From Euryhalocaulis sp050486445 (lineage in GTDB: Bacteria > Pseudomonadota > Alphaproteobacteria > Caulobacterales > Maricaulaceae), in NCBI GenBank assembly GCA_050486445.1, contig JBJHDH010000009.1, positions 1 through 64,000 of the forward strand: 64,000 bases of DNA, given 5' to 3'. A model generated the notes under the pieces. It saw only the letters and a program-made list of their open reading frames with translations. It did no database searches and was not told the DNA's origin. Shown here piece by piece: positions 7,920 to 15,077 of this stretch. Made by a program: the position numbers and the translations under genes. The stretch's first letter is position 1. Each line of letters begins with the position of its first letter.

Positions 7920-8915
7920 GTGAATGGCCTCGCCTTTTTCCTGGTCGCGGCGCTGGCCTTCATCTCGGTGGCGGGGATTGGCTGGGTTCTTGTCGGCGAC
8001 TCCGAAGGCTCTGCCCGGAAAAAGCGGTTGAAAGCGGTCAGCGACGGGGTCAGCGCCCGCACGGCGCGCCGGCGCAAGGTGTCCGCTATCGACCAGGCCC
8101 AGGCGCGCCGCCGCCAGGTGCAGGAAACGCTGAAGCAGATTGAGGAACGGCAGAAGAGCCAGCGCCGCAAATCGCTGAGTCTGGAAGCGCAACTGCGTCA
8201 GGCCGGCATGTCCTGGTCGCCGACGCTGTTCTGGATTCTCTCCGTGGCTGTGGGATTTGTCGTCTTTCTGCTGCTGCTGATGCGGGGCTTTTCTCTCCCG
8301 CTCGCAGGCGCGATCAGCTTTGTCGCCGGCTTTGGCCTGCCGCGCTGGTTCCTCGGCATGGCGCGTACGCGCCGGATGAAAAAATTCACGGAAGAGTTCG
8401 TCAACGCCATCGACATCATCGTGCGCGGCGTGAAATCGGGCCTGCCGCTGAACGAATGCCTGAAAATGATTGTCCGCGAGATCGGCGAGCCGGTTCAGAG
8501 CGAATTTCGCAAAATGCTCGAAGAACAGGCGATGGGCATGTCCCTCGACGAGAGTATGGGGCGCATGTATCAGCGCATGCCGCTGGCGGAGCTGAATTTC
8601 TTTTCGACGGTTCTGATTATCCAGCAGAAGAGCGGCGGCAATCTGGCGGAGGCGCTGGGCAATCTTTCCTCTGTGCTGCGCTCCCGCAAGATGATGCGCG
8701 AAAAGATCAAGGCGCTGAGTTCGGAGGCCAAGGCCTCGGCTTTTATCATTGGCGCGCTACCGCCCGGGGTGATGACCATCGTCTATCTGACCACGCCTGA
8801 GTATATGGGGCTGCTGTTCTCCGAGCAGCTGGGGCGCTTCATGCTGCTTGGCGGGGCGCTGTGGATGGCGATCGGCATTTTCGTGATGCGCCGCATGATC
8901 AACTTCAAATTCTAG
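7920..8915 (+). CDS. tadB: Tad pilus inner-membrane platform protein TadB
   Basis: A 331-residue type II secretion F-domain protein. It has an N-terminal membrane helix (about 3-24), a charged Arg/Lys/Gln-rich cytoplasmic segment (30-85), two helices (about 100-150), the F domain (about 160-290) with FVNAIDIIVRGVKSGLPLNECL, and a C-terminal helix pair. The start is a GTG, six bases after cpaF. The platform works with TadC and CpaF. Confidence 0.92.
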   Translation: MNGLAFFLVAALAFISVAGIGWVLVGDSEGSARKKRLKAVSDGVSARTARRRKVSAIDQAQARRRQVQETLKQIEERQKSQRRKSLSLEAQLRQAGMSWSPTLFWILSVAVGFVVFLLLLMRGFSLPLAGAISFVAGFGLPRWFLGMARTRRMKKFTEEFVNAIDIIVRGVKSGLPLNECLKMIVREIGEPVQSEFRKMLEEQAMGMSLDESMGRMYQRMPLAELNFFSTVLIIQQKSGGNLAEALGNLSSVLRSRKMMREKIKALSSEAKASAFIIGALPPGVMTIVYLTTPEYMGLLFSEQLGRFMLLGGALWMAIGIFVMRRMINFKF

Positions 8916-8928
8916 GGAGGCGGGAACC

Positions 8929-9888
8929 GTGGAACGCCTCATAGACCCGGCCTTCCTGCTGATGCTGGTGATCGCCGCCGCGGTGTTCGCCACCGTGGTG
9001 ACGCTGATCGGCCCGATCCTGACGCCTGACCGTTTCGCCGGCCGGCTGAAATCGGTGGCCAGCCAGCGCGAACGGTTGCGCCGCCAGAGCCGCGAGCAGC
9101 TGGCGCGGGAGGCCCAGCGCGGCCTGCGTCAGCGTGAAAGCCGTGGCCTGATGAAGAAGATCGTCGACAGCCTCAATCTGGTGAAGTTGCTGGAGGATCC
9201 AAACCTCGGTGAAAAACTGGCCCAGGCCGGCCTGCGCGGTCAGCGGCCGGTGGTGACATTCTATTTCGCCCGCTTCGTCTCGCCGCCGGTCATGGGCGCG
9301 ATCGCGGCGCTCTATCTGTTTGTGCTGGAGGATTTCGGCCAGCCTTTCATCACGCGGCTCAGCATCTGCATCGCCGCCTTCGCCGCCGGCTATTATCTGC
9401 CCGGCCTGTGGCTGAAGAATCTGGGCCAGAAACGGCGCGATTCGATCATGCGCGCCTTTCCGGACGCGCTGGACCTGCTGCTGATCTGCGTGGAGTCCGG
9501 GATGTCCATCGAGGCGGCCTTCCAGAAAGTGGCCGGGGAAATCGGGGCCAGCTCCATCGAGCTGGCGGAAGAGCTGCATTTGACCACGGCCGAGCTGGCC
9601 TATCTGCAGGAGCGCCGCCAAGCCTATGAGAATCTGGCCCGGCGCGCCAACCATCCGGGGGTGAAGGCGGTGGCCACGGCTCTGATCCAGGCCGAGCGCT
9701 ATGGCACGCCGGTCGGTTCGGCCCTGCGGGTTATGGCCAAGGAAAACCGTGACATGCGCATCGCCGCGGCGGAGAAAAAAGCCGCCGCCCTGCCGGCCAA
9801 GCTGACCGTGCCCATGATTATCTTCTTCCTGCCAGTGCTGTTTCTGGTCATTATTGGCCCGGCGGTGCTCCAGTTCCAGCAGATGTGA
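8929..9888 (+). CDS. tadC: Tad pilus inner-membrane platform protein TadC
   Basis: A 319-residue second F-domain platform protein. It has an N-terminal helix (about 5-28), an Arg/Gln-rich cytoplasmic linker (35-70), two helices (about 110-165), the T2SSF domain with AFPDALDLLLICVESGMSIEAAF (about 178-200), and a terminal helix. The GTG start follows gggaggcggg. The locus ends here: tadD, the pseudopilins tadE/F and tadG are not in the window, so they must be elsewhere or absent. Confidence 0.92.
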   Translation: MERLIDPAFLLMLVIAAAVFATVVTLIGPILTPDRFAGRLKSVASQRERLRRQSREQLAREAQRGLRQRESRGLMKKIVDSLNLVKLLEDPNLGEKLAQAGLRGQRPVVTFYFARFVSPPVMGAIAALYLFVLEDFGQPFITRLSICIAAFAAGYYLPGLWLKNLGQKRRDSIMRAFPDALDLLLICVESGMSIEAAFQKVAGEIGASSIELAEELHLTTAELAYLQERRQAYENLARRANHPGVKAVATALIQAERYGTPVGSALRVMAKENRDMRIAAAEKKAAALPAKLTVPMIIFFLPVLFLVIIGPAVLQFQQM

Positions 9889-10110
9889 ACAACCCTGCTG
9901 CTTGCGGGCGGGCCGTTTTACAGTCATAATTCAGGCAGCGTGAAGAGTATCGGGACGTCGCGTGAAGTGAAACGAGCTTGTCGCGAATGCGGCCTACAGC
10001 AAGCATCCCTTCCCCGGACAACCGTACGTCTTAAGCGCCTGCGGCGGGCATGTCGCTCTCCGCACACACCATGGCGGCGTAGCCGCCATTAGCTTGAGGA
10101 AGGGCCAATC

Positions 10111-10329
10111 ATGGGCCAACTGACTGGAACCGTTAAGTTCTTCAACACGTCGAAGGGCTTCGGCTTCATTTCGCCGTCCGACGGCGGCCGCGATGTGTTC
10201 GTGCACATTTCCGCCGTGGAGCGTTCGGGGCTGACCGCGCTGGCCGAAGGCCAGAAGGTCGAATTCGACTCTGAACCCGATCCGCGCGGCAAGGGTCCGC
10301 GGGCGATCAATCTTTCGGTTTCCGACTAA
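10111..10329 (+). CDS. Cold-shock domain RNA-binding protein
   Basis: A 72-residue single cold-shock domain protein that binds single-stranded RNA or DNA as a chaperone. RNP1 is KGFGFI (15-20) and RNP2 is VFVHI (29-33). The length is that of CspA-type proteins. The ATG follows ttgaggaagggcc. About 220 bases separate it from tadC. That leader holds a small hairpin (atggcggcgtagccgccat) just upstream of the ribosome site, which may be part of a regulated 5' UTR. Confidence 0.95.
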   Translation: MGQLTGTVKFFNTSKGFGFISPSDGGRDVFVHISAVERSGLTALAEGQKVEFDSEPDPRGKGPRAINLSVSD

Positions 10330-10385
10330 CGGTCTCCGGCCCCGGACCGGCGTCCGGGGAAGTCTCGCTGTTCGCGGCGACGTCC

Positions 10386-10410
10386 CGGCCCGGGTTTCAT
10401 ACCCGGGCCG
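10386..10410 (+). terminator. Intrinsic terminator after the cold-shock gene
   Basis: A stem of ten to eleven base pairs (cggcccgggt / acccgggccg) with a four-base loop is followed by tttgcgttt. It lies about 57 bases past the cold-shock stop. Confidence 0.8.
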
Positions 10411-10595
10411 TTTGCGTTTCAGGGGCTGCCCGCCGTCTGCGCCCCCTGATATTTCCCGCATTTATTTCCAGCCATTTCCCCCTCTGACCGCGTTCTGACC
10501 GCGCGGAAAGCGGGGATGATCGCGCCAGAATCCACCGCCGCCCGGGCGGGGGCACAATCCTCGTCATGACAAGGCGCCAGACAAAGGAGCGCGGC

Positions 10596-11411
10596 ATGAC
10601 AGAGGCGCTCCCCGGTTCAGGGCCGGGATGGGCTCCGGCTCAGGGGCAGGACTTTCCCGCCAGCGTCTCGGCCGAGGGCCGCGCGCTTATCAAGGAATTC
10701 GAGGGGCTACGCCTGGCGGCGTATCGCTGCCCCGCCGGGGTGTGGACCATCGGCTATGGCGCGACGCGCGGCGGCGATGGCGGGCCGGTCCCGGAGGGTC
10801 TGACGATCACGCATCAACAGGCGGCGACATGGCTGACGCGCGACCTGAAGGAATTCGCGGCGGACGTGCGGCGGCTGGTCACGGTTCCGCTGACCCAGGG
10901 CCAGTTCGATGCGCTGGTGGATTTCGCCTTCAATCTGGGCGCGGACGCGCTGGCTGGCTCCACCCTGCTGCGCAAGCTGAACGCCGGGGATTATGACGGC
11001 GCGGCGCTGGAACTGCCGAAATGGCGCAAGGCGCGGGTGGACGGAAAACTGGTTCCGCTGCCCGGCCTGATCCGCCGCCGCGCCGCGTTTCTGGAGCTGT
11101 TCACGCGGGAGATGGCGCCGGAGCCTGTGGAGACGGCCGCGCCGCCGCATGAAGGCTATGCGCCCGCGCCGGAAGTGGAAGAGCATGAGCGGGTCTCGCA
11201 ATCGGGCTCGGCGAAGGCGGCGGCGGGCGCGGTTGTGGTGGCGGCGCCGGCCATTGGCCTGGGCGAGATCGCGGAGCAGGCGCACACGGCCTCTGTCTGG
11301 CTGGACGTGATCCAGCGCGCCGGGCCGTGGGTGGCGCTCGCGGCCATCGTGGGCGCGGCGGCCTATATTTTCTGGCGCCGCCGGAAACAGATCGCGGAGG
11401 TGCGGGCATGA
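10596..11411 (+). CDS. GH24 (R21-type) endolysin with C-terminal membrane anchor
   Basis: A 271-residue muramidase. The GH24 domain (about 22-165) shows E36, eight residues, C45, five residues, T51 within EFEGLRLAAYRCPAGVWTIG. This is the E-8-D/C-5-T triad of R21-type phage endolysins, with Cys in the Asp position. After a Pro/Glu-rich linker (about 168-205) come an Ala/Val-rich hydrophobic stretch and a clear helix, PWVALAAIVGAAAYIFW, followed by RRRK near the C-terminus. No N-terminal signal is seen. I chose the ATG at 10596 because aaaggag precedes it. It overlaps the next gene (ATGA) and starts a lysis cassette. Phage or GTA lysozyme is the role, and the anchored tail is unusual. Confidence 0.88.
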   Translation: MTEALPGSGPGWAPAQGQDFPASVSAEGRALIKEFEGLRLAAYRCPAGVWTIGYGATRGGDGGPVPEGLTITHQQAATWLTRDLKEFAADVRRLVTVPLTQGQFDALVDFAFNLGADALAGSTLLRKLNAGDYDGAALELPKWRKARVDGKLVPLPGLIRRRAAFLELFTREMAPEPVETAAPPHEGYAPAPEVEEHERVSQSGSAKAAAGAVVVAAPAIGLGEIAEQAHTASVWLDVIQRAGPWVALAAIVGAAAYIFWRRRKQIAEVRA

Positions 11412-11632
11412 CGTCTCACCTTCGCCAAGGCTTCGGAGGGCAGGCGGACGATCTGGAGCCGCGCCTGCGCGGGGCCGAGAACGAGATCATCCGCACCAAC
11501 GGGCGGATCACGACGCATGAGAAGGAATGTGCGCTGCGCTATCGCGAGCTGCGCATCTGGATCGCCGGAGCGATCCTGGCCGGGCTGATCGGCGGCCCGG
11601 CGGTGGAGCGCATTCTGGGGCTGATTCTGTGA
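11408..11632 (+). CDS. Small XhlA/holin-like membrane protein of the lysis cassette
   Basis: A 74-residue protein. It has a soluble, charged N-terminal helix (about 14-48, with NEIIRTNGRITTHEKECALRY) and one C-terminal membrane helix (about 50-73). This topology resembles XhlA-type lysis accessory proteins and small phage holins, and the position between endolysin and spanins supports a holin or holin-partner role. Residues 4-12 (HLRQGFGGQ) are encoded by a copy of a dispersed hairpin repeat, so the N-terminus was probably remodelled by repeat insertion. It is coupled at both ends by 4-base overlaps. The function is inferred. Confidence 0.65.
   Translation: MTSHLRQGFGGQADDLEPRLRGAENEIIRTNGRITTHEKECALRYRELRIWIAGAILAGLIGGPAVERILGLIL
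11419..11449 (+). repeat. Repeat fragment inside the holin-like gene
   Basis: It shares the core CTTCGG-(n)-GGCAGGCGGAC with the hairpin repeat at 13072-13119. In frame it encodes the peptide LRQGFGGQA. The placement directly after the start codon suggests the element landed in the 5' end of the gene without breaking the frame. Confidence 0.55.
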
Positions 11633-12072
11633 GCGCCCTCTTGCTCCGTTTCGGCCTGCCGGCGCTGCTGGTGCTGGGGGCCTGGGGGCTGGGCCGTCAT
11701 CAGGGCTGGGAGCGCGCCACGGATCGCTGCGGCGCGGCGCGTACGGCGGCGCTGGAGGCGCTCTATGACGCTGACCGGGCGCTGACGGCGGCGGCGGGGG
11801 AGGCCGCGCGGCGCGCTCTGCTGGCCGAGCAGCGAGCGCGTGAGGCGGCGTCGCGGGCGCGGGCCGAAGCGCGCGCCGAACTGGAAACCGAGATGGCGCG
11901 CCTGCGCCGGGAGATTGCGAATGCGGAAGCCGATCCTTTATGCCCCGATCCTCGCCTTGCTGGCGGCCGGCTGCGCATCGCGCGCGACGCCGCCGCCAGC
12001 GCCAACCGCCTCGCCGGCGCCGGGGATCATCCGCGAGACGGTGCGGGCGGCGATCGGCCAGCCGGACCCTGA
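11629..12072 (+). CDS. Rz-like inner-membrane spanin (i-spanin)
   Basis: A 147-residue protein with a GTG start that overlaps the holin-like stop (GTGA). An N-terminal membrane helix (about 3-20, LLLRFGLPALLVLGAWGLG) is followed by a long Ala/Arg/Glu-rich predicted coiled coil (about 30-97). This is the type II topology of Rz inner-membrane spanin subunits, which span the periplasm and fuse inner and outer membranes in the last step of lysis. Codons 98-147 overlap the lipoprotein gene at 11921 in a different frame, the hallmark Rz/Rz1 arrangement. Spanins diverge too fast for sequence identity, so the call rests on topology, order and overlap. Confidence 0.72.
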   Translation: MSALLLRFGLPALLVLGAWGLGRHQGWERATDRCGAARTAALEALYDADRALTAAAGEAARRALLAEQRAREAASRARAEARAELETEMARLRREIANAEADPLCPDPRLAGGRLRIARDAAASANRLAGAGDHPRDGAGGDRPAGP

Positions 12073-12223
12073 GCTGCTGGTCCCGGCGCGGCCCTTGCCG
12101 GCGCCGGCGCCGGGCGACGACCCGCTGGCGCTGTATCTGGATGCGCTGGCGGCCTGGGCGGAGGAGGCGCGCCTGCGCGCCGCGCTGATCGGCCATCTGG
12201 AGCGCATTCAGGCGCTGGATTGA
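11921..12223 (+). CDS. Rz1-like outer-membrane spanin lipoprotein (o-spanin)
   Basis: A 100-residue lipoprotein in the +2 frame relative to the i-spanin, overlapping its last 152 bases. The signal peptide MRKPILYAPILALLAAGC ends in lipobox LAAGC with C18. A Pro-rich stretch (TPPPAPTASPAPG, 23-35; then PARPLPAPAPGD) and a short C-terminal helix follow. Proline-rich lipoproteins encoded within or across Rz are typical o-spanins. Unlike lambda Rz1 it extends 151 bases beyond Rz, so the arrangement is overlapping rather than embedded. Confidence 0.72.
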   Translation: MRKPILYAPILALLAAGCASRATPPPAPTASPAPGIIRETVRAAIGQPDPELLVPARPLPAPAPGDDPLALYLDALAAWAEEARLRAALIGHLERIQALD

Positions 12224-12291
12224 CCAAATGGGGCACAGCTCTTGCTGCTGTGTGCGGGCAATGCGCGGACAGCGCGGGGGAGTGCGCCGGG

Positions 12292-12498
12292 ATGGGACGT
12301 TCGAAAACGCCAAAACGGGGAATCGTTCATGCCGCCTGGATGGCGGCGGCGGCGCTGTTGATGCTGACCGCCGGCAATCTGGCGGTAAACGCCGCGCGCG
12401 CGGAACATGGGGCCGCCGCCCCGGATACGGCGCCGCAGGCTGTGGCCGCGATTGCGCCCGCCAATCCCGCGCCTGCGCTGCGCGGCGCCTACGACTGA
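12292..12498 (+). CDS. Possible small secreted or membrane protein
   Basis: A 68-residue open frame (ATG preceded by gtgcgccggg) follows the spanin genes. It has a hydrophobic stretch (about 16-32) and an Ala/Pro-rich tail. It could be a fifth product of the lysis cassette or a chance frame in GC-rich DNA. I do not recognise it. Its end overlaps the convergent phosphatase-like gene by ten bases. Confidence 0.35.
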   Translation: MGRSKTPKRGIVHAAWMAAAALLMLTAGNLAVNAARAEHGAAAPDTAPQAVAAIAPANPAPALRGAYD

Positions 12499-12968
12499 GA
12501 CGTTCCGGAGTCCGCTTCGGCGGCCAGACGCTCCAGCAGGGGGCGCAGCCCTTCCAGATCGACGCCCGCGGCGCGTGCGCCGCGCATCGTTTCTTCCAGG
12601 TTGACCCCGGCCTCCGAGCCGGGGTCTGCCCCGGCGCGCACGCGGGTCATCGCCCATAAAGCGACAGAGCGCGCCCCGGAGGCGCAATAGGCCAGAACCG
12701 GCCCCTCCGCGCCGGCCAGCGCCCGCTCCATGGCCTCCACATCAGCCAGGCTCAGCGTCGCCATGCGGATCGGGACATGGGCGTAGGCGAGACCCGCGGC
12801 GCTGGCCAGCGCGCGCGCCTCTTCGTCAGGAATCTGGTCCGGCGCCTCGCCTTCGGGGCGGTTATTGACGATCAGGGCGAAGCCCTCGTCCGCTGCGCGC
12901 TGGAAGTCCTCTGGCGCGAGCTGGCCCGCCACGGATACGGCCTCGTCCGCCTGCCGGAAGTCTGTCAT
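12489..12968 (-). CDS. TIGR01244-type phosphatase/sulfur-transferase-like protein
   Basis: A 159-residue protein of the DUF442 / TIGR01244 family, with a tyrosine-phosphatase-like fold related to the N-terminal domain of persulfide-processing Blh. The catalytic loop is YCASGARS, with C95 and R100 (a CX4R spacing that also fits rhodanese-like chemistry). The N-terminal part ALIVNNRPEGEAPDQIP (about 31-47) is typical of the family. I chose the ATG at 12968, the first residue of the conserved domain. The substrate is unknown. Confidence 0.75.
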   Translation of the reverse strand: MTDFRQADEAVSVAGQLAPEDFQRAADEGFALIVNNRPEGEAPDQIPDEEARALASAAGLAYAHVPIRMATLSLADVEAMERALAGAEGPVLAYCASGARSVALWAMTRVRAGADPGSEAGVNLEETMRGARAAGVDLEGLRPLLERLAAEADSGTSQS

Positions 12969-13071
12969 GCGCTGTTCCCGTTCCGCTTCCGCCGCTGAAA
13001 AAATGACGGACAGGCGCGCACATTGACACCGGGGCTCGCGGCGTGAAAGGTCGAAAGCCAATCATGAATTT

Positions 13072-13119
13072 GCCTGCCTGCGCGAAGCCAATGCTGCGCT
13101 TCGGCGAAGGCAGGCGGAC
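13072..13119 (+). repeat. Palindromic repeat upstream of oppB
   Basis: gcctgcc pairs with ggcaggc, and internally gcgaagc pairs with gcttcgg/c, giving a long imperfect hairpin. The right half shares CTTCGG..GGCAGGCGGAC with the element inside the holin-like gene at 11419-11449. It ends 16 bases before the oppB ATG. Confidence 0.6.
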
Positions 13120-13134
13120 AGACATCGGCACGGA

Positions 13135-14064
13135 ATGCTGCGTTATGCTCTGAGGCGGCTGCTGATCGCGATCCCGACCTTGTTCGTGATCATCACTGTC
13201 GCGTTTTTCATGATGCGCGTCGCGCCCGGCAGCCCGTTCGACACCGAGCGGCAGCTTCCCGCCGAGATCGAGGCCAATGTGATGGCGGCCTACGGGTTCG
13301 ACCGGCCGCTCTATGTCCAGTACGCCGACTATCTGTTCAAGGTGGTGCAGGGCGATCTGGGCCCCTCGCTGCGCTATCGCGACAAGACCGTGGCCGACAT
13401 TATCGTCGAGGGCTTTCCGGTCTCGATGACCATCGGGATCAGCGCGCTAACCCTGGCGCTGGCCATCGGCGTGACGCTGGGCGTGCTGGCGGCGCTGCGG
13501 CAGAACCGGCCCGCCGATTTCAGCGTCATGGCGGTGGCGATGATCGGCATCTCCATCCCCACCTTCGTCACCGGCCCGATTCTGGCGCTGGTGTTCGGGG
13601 TGCAGCTCGGCTGGCTACCCTCTGGCGGGCTGGATCGCGGCCGCATGACGCTGGAGACGCTGGCTCTGCCGGTTCTGACGCTGGCCCTGCCGCAGATCGC
13701 CATTATTTCGCGCCTGACCCGCGCCTCGATGATCGAGGTGATCCGCTCCAATTTCGTGCGGACCGCGCGCGCCAAGGGCCTGCCCGAGCATCTGGTGATC
13801 GTGCGCCATACGTTGCGCGCGGCGCTGCTGCCGCTGGTCTCTTATCTCGGGCCGGCGCTGGCCGGGCTGATGACCGGTTCGCTGATTGTGGAGCAGGTGT
13901 TCCAGCTTCCCGGCATCGGGCGGCAGTTCGTGATCGGCGCGTTGCAACGCGACTATACGGTGGTGATGGGCGTGGTGATCCTCTACGCCAGCCTCATCAT
14001 GCTGATGAACCTGATCGCCGACCTGCTTTATGGGGTGCTCGATCCCAAGGTGAAGTACTCATGA
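13135..14064 (+). CDS. oppB: Peptide/nickel-type ABC importer permease (OppB/DppB family)
   Basis: A 309-residue inner-membrane permease with six hydrophobic segments. The classical N-terminus MLRYALRRLLIAIPTLFVI and the EAA loop region (about 205-235, RTARAKGLPEHLVIVRHTLRAALLPLV) mark the OppB/DppB family. The EAA loop is the docking site for the ATPase subunit. It overlaps oppC by 4 bases. No partner ATPase gene (oppD/oppF) occurs in the neighbourhood. Confidence 0.9.
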   Translation: MLRYALRRLLIAIPTLFVIITVAFFMMRVAPGSPFDTERQLPAEIEANVMAAYGFDRPLYVQYADYLFKVVQGDLGPSLRYRDKTVADIIVEGFPVSMTIGISALTLALAIGVTLGVLAALRQNRPADFSVMAVAMIGISIPTFVTGPILALVFGVQLGWLPSGGLDRGRMTLETLALPVLTLALPQIAIISRLTRASMIEVIRSNFVRTARAKGLPEHLVIVRHTLRAALLPLVSYLGPALAGLMTGSLIVEQVFQLPGIGRQFVIGALQRDYTVVMGVVILYASLIMLMNLIADLLYGVLDPKVKYS

Positions 14065-14960
14065 TCGCGCTGCTGCCAAGCCAGAGACGAAAGCTGGCCG
14101 AGGCCGCCGCGCTTCAGGGCCGCTCGCTGTGGGACGATGCGGGCGCGCGCCTGTTCCGCAACAAGGCGGCCGTGGCCAGCATGATCGTGCTGGGCGTTCT
14201 GGTGCTGGCGGCGATTTTCGGCCCGATGCTGTGGCCGCATTCCTATGAGACCATCTATCGCACGCGCGTGGCGATCCCGCCGACGCTTGAGAACTGGCAT
14301 ATTTTCGGGACAGACGCGCAGGGCCGCGATCTGTTCGTGCGCACGCTGATCGGCCTGCGCGTCAGCCTGGCGGTGGGGCTGGTGGCCACTCTTGTCGCGC
14401 TGGTGATCGGGGTGATCTGGGGCGCGACGGCCGGCTATGTCGGCGGGCGGGTCGACAATGCGATGATGCGCATCGTCGATGTTATGTATTCGTTGCCTTA
14501 TATTTTCTTTGTCATCCTGCTGATGGTGACGTTCGGGCGCCAGCTTGTCCTGATCTTCGTCGCGATTGGCGCGGTGGAATGGCTGACCATGGCGCGTATC
14601 GTGCGCGGCCAGACGATCAGCCTGCGCCGCAAGGAATTCGTGGAGGCGGCCGAGGCCGCCGGCGTGCGCGGCCCGGTCATTATCCGCCGCCATATCCTGC
14701 CCAATGTGCTGGGCCCGGTGGTGGTCTATGCGACCCTGACCGTGCCGGTCATCATTCTGGCGGAGAGCTTTCTCAGCTTTCTGGGTCTGGGGGTGCAGGA
14801 GCCGCTGACCAGCCTTGGCCGGCTGATCGCCAATGGCGCGGACGATATGTACCGGCCCTGGCTGCTGCTCTTCCCCTCCATCGTGATGATGGTGACGCTG
14901 CTGGCGTTCAATTTCATCGGCGACGGGTTGCGCGACGCCATCGACCCGAAGGACCGCTGA
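14061..14960 (+). CDS. oppC: Peptide/nickel-type ABC importer permease (OppC/DppC family)
   Basis: A 299-residue second permease. It has a cytoplasmic N-terminus (1-35), a first membrane helix, the OppC signature GTDAQGRDLFVRTLIGLRVSL (about 93-113), and an EAA motif in VEAAEAAGVRGPVIIRRHILPNVLGPV (about 194-220). It forms the heterodimeric channel with OppB and is coupled to it by ATGA. Confidence 0.9.
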   Translation: MIALLPSQRRKLAEAAALQGRSLWDDAGARLFRNKAAVASMIVLGVLVLAAIFGPMLWPHSYETIYRTRVAIPPTLENWHIFGTDAQGRDLFVRTLIGLRVSLAVGLVATLVALVIGVIWGATAGYVGGRVDNAMMRIVDVMYSLPYIFFVILLMVTFGRQLVLIFVAIGAVEWLTMARIVRGQTISLRRKEFVEAAEAAGVRGPVIIRRHILPNVLGPVVVYATLTVPVIILAESFLSFLGLGVQEPLTSLGRLIANGADDMYRPWLLLFPSIVMMVTLLAFNFIGDGLRDAIDPKDR

Positions 14961-15077
14961 CAGAGCTGTGAAGCGCGGCGGCGGTTCCACCGCCGCCCGG
15001 CCCGGAATAACATGGCTTTGAACGCGGCCCTCCCGGGCGCTCTCCCGGACCGGGGCAAGCCTTCTGTGAGGAGATAC

